Translations under genes and position numbers: made by a program | DNA from: Chloroflexota bacterium | Lineage (GTDB): Bacteria > Chloroflexota > Anaerolineae > Ardenticatenales > Ardenticatenaceae | Direction of reading: 5' to 3' | Assembly: GCA_003520455.1 (NCBI GenBank) | Contig: DOUV01000161.1 | Coordinates: 247-7,382, forward strand | Length of the DNA stretch: 7,136 bases | Shown here: positions 1-5,855 of the stretch, in pieces | How the letters are laid out: every line of letters starts with the position of its first letter | Position numbering within the stretch: position 1 is the stretch's first letter | The notes under the pieces: model-generated | Seen by the model: the letters and a program-made list of their open reading frames with translations, nothing else | Database searches by the model: none | What the model was told of the DNA's origin: nothing

Positions 1-2
1 GG

Positions 3-62
3 TGGGGCGAGGCGCTGGGTCTGGTTCGCGAGAGCCCGGCGGGAGCAGGTGGCGAGAAATAA
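3..62 (+). CDS. Possible C-terminal tail of an unidentified gene (5' truncated)
   Basis: Reading from base 3, 19 open codons precede a TAA at 60-62; the peptide begins WGEALGLVRES and ends in a Gly/Ala-rich tail with final Lys. It looks like an ordinary bacterial C-terminus. Nineteen codons are far too few to recognise a family or to prove coding. The other two plus-strand frames are also open here: the frame from base 1 runs to a TGA at 94-96, and that from base 2 runs to 223. The frame choice is therefore only a preference based on residue composition. If real, this gene's function is unknown, and the hairpin near 284-311 could be its terminator. Confidence 0.25.
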   Translation, partial: WGEALGLVRESPAGAGGEK

Positions 63-422
63 TCAGGCGGGGCCCATTTCGCCTACAACTGTGTGAACCA
101 GCTGACCAGTCACGGGTGGGCCTGGCGAAGCTGGCACCCGCGTACGATACGGCGCCTCATGAAATTCGTGGCTTTCAGCGCCGACCAAGCAATTGCTTTG
201 AACGTCAGCGCCGCGCGCGATGACTTCATGGTTGTGGGATAGGCGCTCATGCAGATCGGTGCGACAGGCGAGGGCCTGATCTGGTAGGCGGCAGGCGCCG
301 CGACTTTTTTTGTGAACGCTCAAATTGGAACAGGGTGTGCTGGGTGGGCGAGGGCATTGCCCTCACCGGCTCCATTCACTCGATCCGAACAAGAGTGTTT
401 GCCAAAGGCACGTTGCGCGGCG
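63..422. other. Intergenic stretch without a convincing gene
   Basis: About 360 bases between the possible gene tail and the menG promoter. Reading frames on both strands are short, lack a Shine-Dalgarno site and do not look like a known family. One 27-codon plus-strand frame beginning at ATG 159 (MKFVAFSADQ..., stop 240-242) has protein-like composition but no ribosome binding site, so it may be chance or a gene remnant. Two structures stand out: a hairpin with a T-run at 284-311 (listed separately) and a perfect 6-bp inverted repeat, GAGGGC/GCCCTC with a 3-nt loop, at 350-364. No tRNA-like fold or tandem repeat was seen. Confidence 0.5.
284..311 (+). terminator. Possible Rho-independent terminator
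   Basis: The stem GCGGC (288-292) pairs with GCCGC (297-301) around an AGGC loop. A second short pairing, GT with AC (284-285/303-304), flanks it, and seven T residues follow at 305-311. The stem is short and three bases separate it from the T-run, so this is moderate evidence. It would end transcription entering from the left, before the menG promoter. Confidence 0.4.
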
Positions 423-451
423 TTGTCAATCGCGCTCGGCCACGTTACAAT
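423..451 (+). promoter_or_regulatory. Sigma70-type promoter of menG
   Basis: The -35 TTGTCA (423-428) and -10 TACAAT (446-451) are separated by exactly 17 nt. Each hexamer matches the TTGACA/TATAAT consensus at five of six positions. Transcription would start near 458 and leave a leader of about 27 nt before the menG ATG at 485. This supports the ATG at 485, because the in-frame upstream codons would lie before the transcription start. Confidence 0.65.
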
Positions 452-484
452 TGCCTGTCTGAGCGACCGCGGGATCGGAACCAC

Positions 485-1201
485 ATGAAACAAGCACTGG
501 ACGGCCACAACAAAGCGGCCTACGTCAACGACATGTTCGGCCGGATCGCCGAACGCTACGACCTGATGAATGCCCTTATGACCGCGGGACGCGATCGGGT
601 CTGGCGCCGCCTGATGGCCCGCATGGCCGAGATTCCACCTGGCGGTGTCGTGCTCGACCTGGCGACCGGAACCGGCGATGTCGGGCTGGCGGTGTTGGAA
701 CACCAGCCCGCTGCCAGGGTCGTGGGGGTCGACTTCGCGTTTCCCATGATGGCAGTTGGCCGGCGCAAGGTCTTTGCTGAAGGCGTGGTGGGGTTCTTCT
801 TCGCGGCGGCGGACGCTCTCGTCTTGCCGTTCCGCGACAATAGCTTCGATGCCGTTTTGCATGCCTTCCTGATGCGGAACGTCATCGATATAGAGCGGGG
901 GTTCGCCGAGCAGTACCGCGTTCTCAAGCCGGGCAGGAAGATGGTCTGCCTCGAGGCCACGATGCCGAGTTTTCCGCTGTTCCGGCGCCTATTCCACTTT
1001 GGGTTTGGAACGCTCATTCCGCGCATCGGTGGGCTGGTGACGGGCCAGCGTGAGGCCTACACCTACCTCCCCGAGTCCATCCTTCGCTTTCCGTCGCCCG
1101 AGCGCCTCTCTGCCGCGATCGGCCGAGCCGGGTTCCAGGAGGTGCGCTACCGCCGAGTCATGTTTGGCGCGGTTGCGATCCACGCGGCCGTCAAGCCGTG
1201 A
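485..1201 (+). CDS. menG: UbiE/MenG (COQ5) family quinone C-methyltransferase
   Basis: A 238-aa protein, normal length for the family. It transfers a methyl group from S-adenosylmethionine to the quinone ring: demethylmenaquinone to menaquinone, and in some bacteria the ubiquinone precursor. It acts in the cytoplasm at the membrane face. Visible landmarks are the N-terminal VNDMFGRIAERYDLMNALM (residues 14-32), SAM motif I VLDLATGTGDV (56-66), the acidic end of strand 2 at D83, LPFRDNSFDAV (114-124), RNV...RVLKPG (131-150), and the family signature TYLPESILRFPSPE (193-206) followed by GAVAIHAAVKP at the C-terminus. The canonical GGR after RVLKP is GRK here. An upstream in-frame start at 335 was rejected because family similarity begins at 485 and the promoter lies between. 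The SD is weak (GGGAT/GGAA at about 472-478). The neighbours are not quinone genes, so MenG versus UbiE substrate cannot be settled from this window. Confidence 0.92.
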   Translation: MKQALDGHNKAAYVNDMFGRIAERYDLMNALMTAGRDRVWRRLMARMAEIPPGGVVLDLATGTGDVGLAVLEHQPAARVVGVDFAFPMMAVGRRKVFAEGVVGFFFAAADALVLPFRDNSFDAVLHAFLMRNVIDIERGFAEQYRVLKPGRKMVCLEATMPSFPLFRRLFHFGFGTLIPRIGGLVTGQREAYTYLPESILRFPSPERLSAAIGRAGFQEVRYRRVMFGAVAIHAAVKP

Positions 1202-1289
1202 CGGCTGGTCTTGGAAACGGTTCAACCACGCCAGGGACGTTGCCAGTTCTATGCAAGCCTCTCCCCCCACTCACTTTCCACTGGTTGGC

Positions 1290-1305
1290 GGCTTTGCCAA
1301 AAGCC
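1290..1305. repeat. Perfect inverted repeat overlapping the -35 of the next promoter
   Basis: GGCTTT (1290-1295) and AAAGCC (1300-1305) form a perfect 6-bp inverted repeat around GCCA. It covers the -35 hexamer at 1294-1299. It lies 88 nt after the menG stop and is followed by a C/T-rich run (CCCCTTCTT). It could be an operator for a repressor, a weak menG terminator, or chance; the sequence does not decide. Confidence 0.35.
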
Positions 1306-1322
1306 CCCTTCTTCGATACACT
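1294..1322 (+). promoter_or_regulatory. Sigma70-type promoter of the pentapeptide-repeat gene
   Basis: The -35 TTGCCA (1294-1299) and -10 TACACT (1317-1322) are 17 nt apart. Transcription would start near 1329, giving a leader of about 57 nt before the ATG at 1386. The -35 sits inside the inverted repeat at 1290-1305, so a protein bound there would block RNA polymerase. Confidence 0.6.
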
Positions 1323-1385
1323 TGTACGGTAACCCTCACCATCGACGAGCCTTCGGACTGAATCTGGGCCAGGGAGTAACGAGGC

Positions 1386-2156
1386 ATGGGTTTTTTCGAT
1401 TTCCTTAAGAAGAAGGAGGCACTTCCGGCAGCGCTGGCCCGTGAGGACGTGGTGCGCATGGCCCGCCATAACGAGGAGAAGCAGGGCGCGGCGCCTCTCA
1501 ACTTAAAGGGTGCGAACCTCACGGGTGCTGATCTTAGCCGGTTGGCCCTCAACGGTGCCGATTTGACCGAGGCCATTCTTGAAAAGGCCAACCTGGTGGG
1601 CTGCGAGCTCAAGAATAGCCGCGCGCGGCGGGCGAACTTTCAAGGTGCAAATCTGGAGAGTGTCGACCTGACCGGTGCCGATTGGGCTCAAGCCGATCTC
1701 ACCCACGCGAACCTGGAGGGCGCAACGCTCCGAAATACCAACCTGTACGGCTGCAAGCTCCAGGCGGCCGAGCTTCGCGATGCGCATTTCGAGCGAGTGA
1801 CCCTCAGCGGGGCGAAGATGGGTGGGATCTGGATCATGGACGCCGATCTGCACGGCACCGATTTTGTGGATGTTGACCTGAACGGAGCCAAACTCAAACG
1901 CTCGAATTTGAGTGGTTGCATCTTGACGGGTGCGATTTTGGAGGATGCGGACCTCTGCGACTGCAACCTGCGTGGTGCACAGCTTGGTTGCAACCTGCAG
2001 CGGGCTGACCTGACCAATGCCGATCTGACGAACGCCAACTTGCGATATGCAGACCTGCAGGGCGCCAACTTAACAGGTGCCGTCCTCGAAGGGGCGGATC
2101 TGGAAGGTGCCTCGCTGGAAGGCACGATCCTGCCCGAGGGCTTCACCGTTCGTTGA
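1386..2156 (+). CDS. Pentapeptide-repeat protein with a short amphipathic N-terminus
   Basis: A 256-aa protein built almost wholly of A(D/N)LXX pentads, the pattern that folds as a right-handed square beta-helix. The N-terminus MGFFDFLKKK is a short hydrophobic/basic segment followed by a probable helix (residues 11-35). Central large residues then recur at every fifth position from L40 to L200 (33 pentads; mostly Leu, with Phe, Met, Ile, a Trp at 100 and one Ala at 80). There is a single four-residue repeat (GCNL, 201-204), after which the five-residue rhythm resumes in a new phase from L209 to L249. No signal peptide or catalytic domain is visible. Relatives such as Qnr and MfpA mimic DNA and bind gyrase, but most family members have no known role and nothing here proves gyrase binding. 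The ATG is preceded by AGGGAG (1371-1376). The gene is likely monocistronic, with its own promoter. Confidence 0.93.
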   Translation: MGFFDFLKKKEALPAALAREDVVRMARHNEEKQGAAPLNLKGANLTGADLSRLALNGADLTEAILEKANLVGCELKNSRARRANFQGANLESVDLTGADWAQADLTHANLEGATLRNTNLYGCKLQAAELRDAHFERVTLSGAKMGGIWIMDADLHGTDFVDVDLNGAKLKRSNLSGCILTGAILEDADLCDCNLRGAQLGCNLQRADLTNADLTNANLRYADLQGANLTGAVLEGADLEGASLEGTILPEGFTVR

Positions 2157-2214
2157 CCTCTCGTGGTACCTCCTTCCTCTTGACCCCTTCGGGTTGAGTG
2201 ACTGATACTCAGGA

Positions 2215-2242
2215 GCGTGGCTGGCTTCAAGCCCAACCACGC
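2215..2242 (+). terminator. Stem-loop after the pentapeptide gene, possible terminator
   Basis: GCGTGG (2215-2220) pairs perfectly with CCACGC (2237-2242), and an inner GGC/GCC pairing extends the stem with small bulges. Only a weak T-rich stretch (TTCTGTCGTT) follows, so termination would be inefficient. Two smaller inverted repeats precede it: ACCC/GGGT around CTTC (2183-2194) and GAGT/ACTC (2196-2210). The cluster fills the gap between the pentapeptide gene and the metallo-hydrolase. It may instead be a regulatory structure ahead of the latter. Confidence 0.3.
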
Positions 2243-2292
2243 TTCTGTCGTTATAGTGCCGGGTCGTCGGGCATTTTGGTTACAGGTCGATT

Positions 2293-3216
2293 ATGGATCA
2301 TCGTTTTCTGGTGCGGTTTTGGGGGGTTCGGGGAAGCTTCCCGGTGCCCGGACCTCACACACTCAAAATAGGAGGGAACACACCCTGTGTCGAAGTGTTG
2401 GTGAATGGTCACCTCGTCATTTTGGATGGAGGCACCGGGATTATTGCTTTAGGAAACGATCTCCTCCGCCGTGCCAGGGACACCGGCAAAGCGATTATGG
2501 CTGTCATCCTCTTCAGCCACACCCATCACGACCACACCCAAGGATTGCCTTACTTCAAACCGGCCTACATCGGAGAGTCGGTCTTTCACATTTTCGGCCC
2601 GCGTCTCTTCTACCAGGAAATTGCCGAGGCCTTGAACCGGGCGATGTTGCCTCCGAATTTCCCGGTTGATCTGGCTGATCTCAAGTCGCTCAAGGTCATC
2701 CGCAACCTGGCGGAATCCGAGCAGATTTGGCTCTTGCCCGGTCGGGAAGAGCCAGTGCTGCGCAACATCTTTCGAGAGCGCCCGCCCGAATCGGGTGACG
2801 TTGTGCGGATTGATGTGCTCAAGAGTTACGCGCACCCGCAAGAAGGGGTCTTCTTCTACAAGATCAGCTATCGCGGTCGCTCGTTGGTCTACGCCACTGA
2901 TACGGAAGGGTACATTGGCGGGGATCAGCGTCTCATTCGCTTCGCCCAGGGGGTCGATCTGCTGATCCACGATGCTCAGTATAGCGAGGCGGAGTACCTG
3001 GATCCACTGTCGCCGACTCAGGGTTGGGGACACAGCACTCCCCAGATGGCTATGGACGTCGCGCGGGCGGCCAGGGTCAAGCAGTTGCTGCTCTTCCACC
3101 ACGATCCCGGGCACAGCGACGAGCAACTCCTGCAACTCGAACGCGAGCTTCAGATTGATATGCCGGGAGTGCGTCTGGCCTATGAGGGGCTGGAGGTGGA
3201 TCTGACCGCGCTATGA
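2293..3216 (+). CDS. Metallo-beta-lactamase-fold hydrolase (TaR3-like)
   Basis: A 307-aa putative metal-dependent hydrolase of the beta-lactamase fold. It opens with VRFWGVRGSFPVPG (residues 7-20) and GGNTPCVEV (27-35), typical of the TaR3-like branch. The metal-binding motif HTHHDH spans residues 76-81. Further likely ligands are H181 (SYAHP), D203 (YATDTEG), H226 (LLIHDAQY), H247 (GWGHSTP) and the HHDP at 269-272. No signal peptide or membrane segment is present, so it is probably cytoplasmic. The natural substrate is unknown; the fold covers nucleases, phosphodiesterases and thioester hydrolases. The ATG at 2293 has only a weak SD (AGGT, 2286-2289), yet conserved sequence begins within a few residues of it. 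A TATAGT at 2252-2257 could be a -10 but has no good -35. The gene ends at a strong terminator. Confidence 0.93.
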   Translation: MDHRFLVRFWGVRGSFPVPGPHTLKIGGNTPCVEVLVNGHLVILDGGTGIIALGNDLLRRARDTGKAIMAVILFSHTHHDHTQGLPYFKPAYIGESVFHIFGPRLFYQEIAEALNRAMLPPNFPVDLADLKSLKVIRNLAESEQIWLLPGREEPVLRNIFRERPPESGDVVRIDVLKSYAHPQEGVFFYKISYRGRSLVYATDTEGYIGGDQRLIRFAQGVDLLIHDAQYSEAEYLDPLSPTQGWGHSTPQMAMDVARAARVKQLLLFHHDPGHSDEQLLQLERELQIDMPGVRLAYEGLEVDLTAL

Positions 3217-3236
3217 GCAGCTCCGAACAACGCAAA

Positions 3237-3260
3237 ACCGGGCCAAGGGCCCGGTTTTTT
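3237..3260. terminator. Strong, probably bidirectional Rho-independent terminator
   Basis: ACCGGGCC (3237-3244) pairs perfectly with GGCCCGGT (3248-3255) around a 3-nt loop. It is followed by TTTTTT (3255-3260) on the plus strand and preceded by AAAA (3234-3237), which gives a T-run on the minus strand. It lies 20 bases past the metallo-hydrolase stop and 17 bases past the stop of the convergent minus-strand small gene, so one hairpin can end both transcripts. Confidence 0.9.
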
Positions 3261-3277
3261 CATAGACGCGATCGTCG

Positions 3278-3400
3278 TTAGCGAAGTGTAAAAGCAAACA
3301 GGCTGAGCGCCATACTCAGCACGATCAGCAAGCTGAGGATCAAGAACAGCGTTTGGCGCCAGTCACGACGCGGCCTGCGTCCACGGCGGCGGCGGGCCAT
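3278..3400 (-). CDS. Small arginine-rich single-pass membrane protein, unknown function
   Basis: A 40-codon minus-strand gene starting at ATG 3400-3398 and ending with TAA at 3280-3278. The N-terminus MARRRRGRRPRR carries eight Arg in twelve residues. It is followed by DWRQT and then one hydrophobic segment of about 23 residues (17-39, LFLILSLLIVL...). This predicts a single transmembrane helix with the basic end in the cytoplasm. Support for a real gene: an SD of AGGAG (within GGAAGGAG, plus-strand 3408-3415) 7 nt before the ATG, a consensus promoter at 3448-3476, and a terminator just downstream. I do not recognise a family. The basic tail could bind nucleic acid or acidic lipid, but that is speculation. 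A twin-arginine-like signal peptide is unlikely because no mature domain follows. The gene is divergent from dnaX and convergent with the metallo-hydrolase. Confidence 0.75.
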   Translation of the reverse strand: MARRRRGRRPRRDWRQTLFLILSLLIVLSMALSLFAFTLR

Positions 3401-3447
3401 AGGTTGACTCCTTCCGTACGGCATATCCACGCGATGAGGACAGTGGG

Positions 3448-3476
3448 ATTATAGCACGATCACAGGAATGGGCCAA
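3448..3476 (-). promoter_or_regulatory. Sigma70-type promoter of the small membrane-protein gene
   Basis: On the minus strand, -35 TTGGCC (3476-3471) and a perfect -10 TATAAT (3453-3448) are 17 nt apart. Transcription would start near 3441, about 40 nt before the start codon at 3400. It points away from dnaX; the two promoters are separated by about 45 bases. Confidence 0.7.
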
Positions 3477-3519
3477 CTCCCGTATGGAATCTCCGCTGCC
3501 CAGTTCTTTCTGAAAGCGG

Positions 3520-3548
3520 TTGCAGTTTCGTGGGGCCGATGCTAAGAT
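3520..3548 (+). promoter_or_regulatory. Sigma70-type promoter of the dnaX-ybaB-recR cluster
   Basis: The -35 TTGCAG (3520-3525) and -10 TAAGAT (3543-3548) are 17 nt apart. The expected start near 3555 leaves a leader of about 20 nt containing the AAGGAG SD (3565-3570) before the dnaX ATG at 3576. Confidence 0.65.
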
Positions 3549-3575
3549 AGACTGGTATCGTGGGAAGGAGACTTC

Positions 3576-5360
3576 ATGGCGCAGCAGGCGCTGTATCGAA
3601 AGTGGCGCTCCCAGACTTTTGATGAACTGGTGGGCCAGGAGCACGTGGTCCGAACGTTGCGCAATGCTCTCCAAAGCGGCCGTGTGCGGCACGCCTATCT
3701 CTTCACGGGCCCACGCGGCACGGGCAAGACGAGCTCGGCTCGAATTCTTGCCAAGGCAGTGAATTGTCTGGCGCCAGAAGCAGAGCGCCCGTGCGACCGC
3801 TGCCCGTTGTGTCGCGCGATTGCCACGGGAAGCTCACTGGATCTGATCGAGATTGACGCGGCTTCGAATACCGGCGTAGACAAGGTGCGTGAGGCGATCA
3901 TCGAGAAGGTCAATTTTGCACCGAGCGAGGGGCGCTACAAAGTCTACATCATCGACGAAGTCCACATGCTGTCCACCAGTGCCTTCAATGCTTTGCTAAA
4001 GACTCTCGAGGAGCCCCCGCCGTACGCTATTTTCATCCTGGCGACAACCGAGGTCCACAAAGTCCCCGCCACGATTCTGAGCCGCTGCCAGCGTCTTGAT
4101 TTTCGCCGGATCCCGGTGGAGCGGATTGTCGACCACTTGCGATACATTTTAGAGCAGGAAAAGATTGAGGCTGAGCCGGCCGTGCTCGAGTTGGTGGCCC
4201 GGCAGGCCACCGGAAGCATGCGGGACGCGCAGAGTCTATTGGATCAACTGCTGGCCTACGGCGGGGATCACCTGACTCTCGATCATGCTCGTGAGGCATT
4301 GGGGTTTGCTACGAATGAGGCTGTGATCGCACTGGTCCATCATCTTCTGGCTCAAGATGTGGCCGGTGGCCTGGCATTGGTCAATGCGCTGCTAGATCAG
4401 GGCGTGGACCCGCGGCAGTTTTTGGTCGAGGTGCTTGAGTATCTTCGGCAGCTTCTCCTTGTGGTGGCAGGTGGTGGGCGCACGCAGATGGGCCTCCCAG
4501 AGGAACTGGTTGCTCATTTGCGAGTCCAGGCGCAGTCGATGAAGCCGGCGGTGCTCGTTGAAATCATCAAGCTCTTCAATCAGGCTGGCACCGACATGCG
4601 CGTGGGGCTCCAGCCGCAGCTGCCTCTTGAACTGGCCGTGGTCGAGGCGGTCCTCAAGCTTCAGGCCCACGGTCTCTCGCCGTTCTCACCGGCTCAACGG
4701 GTTGTCGCCGATCGTCGTCCAGTGCGAGCCCCAGCCCGTCTGTCTGCGCGGGAGACACCACCGGAGTCGGCGCGTGGAGCCCCAGTGCTTCAGGAGCCAA
4801 CCACGAACGAAGGCACCGAGCGGCGGCCACCAGAGTTCGAGGGTGGCAGCCCACCCGAACCGCCTCCACAGTGGGATGACCTGGTGCCAGGGCCGCCCGG
4901 GCGCGACGTCCGCGAAGACCAGCCACCATCTGTGGTGGTGCCCACGCCGTCAGTACAAGCGGAGACTCGCGAACTGCCGCCGCTGGATTGGTGGCTGGCC
5001 AATTGGGAAGCGTTTCTGGCTCGACTTCGCGAGCGCGATGCCGTCGGTCGAAGATTGGCCGCGCGCCTCAAATTCTGCGAGCCGCGGCAGGTTGAGAGCG
5101 GAACCCTGGTTCTAGGCTTCTTCTACTCGATCCATCGCGATAAGATCGAAGAGCTCGAGGCCCGGCGCGCGTCGGAGGAGGCACTGGCAACGTTTTGTGG
5201 CCAGCCGCGCGTTGCGCTCAAATGTGAGCTGGCTCCCAAGCGGACATCGGATGCCCCCGCGAAGACAAAGTTTGAGGAGGCGGCTGAGGATCCAGTCGTC
5301 CGGGCAGCGATGAGACTGGGCGGTCGCATCGTGGATGTGCGACTGCCAAACCAAACCTGA
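3576..5360 (+). CDS. dnaX: DNA polymerase III subunit gamma/tau
   Basis: A 594-aa clamp-loader ATPase that loads the sliding clamp and links the replicative polymerases. The AAA+ core shows YRKWRSQTFDELVGQEHVV (residues 7-25), Walker A GPRGTGKTSS (45-54), a zinc site formed by C64, C73, C76 and C79, Walker B VYIIDEVHML (123-132), sensor 1 ATTEVHKVP (156-164), the SRC arginine finger (R170) and sensor 2 GSMRDAQ (213-219). The collar domain runs to about residue 365. A Pro/Glu-rich linker (about 370-465) leads to a C-terminal domain (466-594) that begins with DWWLANWEAF and would be the tau-specific part. The start has an excellent SD (AAGGAG, 5-nt spacing) and the family N-terminus. I found no run of A or slippery heptamer of the E. 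coli or Thermus kind in or before the linker, so a frameshifted gamma product is not predicted. It is the first gene of the dnaX-ybaB-recR cluster; the gap to ybaB is 25 nt. Confidence 0.98.
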   Translation: MAQQALYRKWRSQTFDELVGQEHVVRTLRNALQSGRVRHAYLFTGPRGTGKTSSARILAKAVNCLAPEAERPCDRCPLCRAIATGSSLDLIEIDAASNTGVDKVREAIIEKVNFAPSEGRYKVYIIDEVHMLSTSAFNALLKTLEEPPPYAIFILATTEVHKVPATILSRCQRLDFRRIPVERIVDHLRYILEQEKIEAEPAVLELVARQATGSMRDAQSLLDQLLAYGGDHLTLDHAREALGFATNEAVIALVHHLLAQDVAGGLALVNALLDQGVDPRQFLVEVLEYLRQLLLVVAGGGRTQMGLPEELVAHLRVQAQSMKPAVLVEIIKLFNQAGTDMRVGLQPQLPLELAVVEAVLKLQAHGLSPFSPAQRVVADRRPVRAPARLSARETPPESARGAPVLQEPTTNEGTERRPPEFEGGSPPEPPPQWDDLVPGPPGRDVREDQPPSVVVPTPSVQAETRELPPLDWWLANWEAFLARLRERDAVGRRLAARLKFCEPRQVESGTLVLGFFYSIHRDKIEELEARRASEEALATFCGQPRVALKCELAPKRTSDAPAKTKFEEAAEDPVVRAAMRLGGRIVDVRLPNQT

Positions 5361-5385
5361 ACGCTACAGAAGGAGCAAAATCGCT

Positions 5386-5754
5386 ATGGCGAAGAAGAAA
5401 GGGATGAGCCGCGGAGGATTCGGCGGTGGCGGCTTTAATCCTGGGAACATCATGGCCCAGGTGCAGAAATTACAGGAAGAGATGGCTGCTGCCCAAGAGG
5501 CGCTCAAAGAGGAAATTGTTGAGGCCAGCGTTGGTGGTGGCGTCGTGACCGTGCGAATGACTGGGGCTCAGGAACTGGTGGGTGTTCTCATCCAGCCGGA
5601 GGTCGTTGATCCCGACGACATCGAGACATTGCAGGATCTCTTGCTGGCAGCGTTCAACGAGGCGTCCCAGAAAGCGCGCGATCTGGCGGAAGAGAGGATG
5701 GCGCCATTCACGAACATGTTGAACATGGGGGGGCTCGGCGGGCTGCTCGGTTAG
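5386..5754 (+). CDS. ybaB: YbaB/EbfC nucleoid-associated protein
   Basis: A 122-aa DNA-binding dimer of the YbaB/EbfC family, found between dnaX and recR in many bacteria. A basic and glycine-rich N-terminus (MAKKKGMSRGGFGGGG) precedes the family core: a helix NIMAQVQKLQEEMAAAQEAL (21-40), GGGVVTV (50-56) in the beta region, PEVVDPDDIETLQDLLLAAFNEA (71-93), and a closing helix with ERMAPFT (103-109). The tail is Met/Gly/Leu-rich. The ATG at 5386 was chosen because AAGGAG (5370-5375) lies 10 nt upstream, just after the dnaX stop. An upstream in-frame ATG at 5335 lies inside dnaX, and internal ATGs at 5404 and 5452 lack an SD. The family is implicated in nucleoid organisation and possibly in recombination with RecR; its exact job is unsettled. 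Confidence 0.95.
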   Translation: MAKKKGMSRGGFGGGGFNPGNIMAQVQKLQEEMAAAQEALKEEIVEASVGGGVVTVRMTGAQELVGVLIQPEVVDPDDIETLQDLLLAAFNEASQKARDLAEERMAPFTNMLNMGGLGGLLG

Positions 5755-5794
5755 TCGTACCGTTGTGTTACCATTACTAGACCGGTTGCAAGTT

Positions 5795-5822
5795 GAGGAG
5801 AGCCTGGTGCTCTCCTCTCTTT
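5795..5822 (+). terminator. Intercistronic hairpin between ybaB and recR, possible partial terminator
   Basis: GAGGAGAGC (5795-5803) pairs perfectly over 9 bp with GCTCTCCTC (5809-5817) around a 5-nt loop, then TCTTTG follows. The T-run is broken by C, so termination is probably incomplete. The hairpin lies 40 nt past the ybaB stop and 33 nt before recR. It could lower recR expression relative to dnaX-ybaB or protect the upstream mRNA end. Confidence 0.45.
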
Positions 5823-5855
5823 GCGGTGATCTGTTGGGGATGGAAGGATTCTTGT

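Noticed and set aside
159..242. 27-codon frame (MKFVAFSADQ...) left of menG
   Set aside because: Protein-like composition but very short, no ribosome binding site and no promoter; could be a remnant or chance.
335..484. In-frame N-terminal extension of menG
   Set aside because: It spans the menG promoter, lacks an SD, and family similarity starts only after 485.
1500..2140. Degenerate 15-bp periodicity as a DNA repeat array
   Set aside because: The periodicity is the codon image of the pentapeptide repeats, and the units diverge in DNA sequence; it is not a CRISPR or satellite array.
2252..2257. TATAGT as a -10 for the metallo-hydrolase gene
   Set aside because: No acceptable -35 lies 15-19 nt upstream and there is no extended -10 TG; the hairpin at 2215-2242 occupies that place.
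2449..3135. 228-codon minus-strand frame opposite the metallo-hydrolase
   Set aside because: It is a mirror of a well-supported gene on the plus strand and shows no family motif or expression signals.
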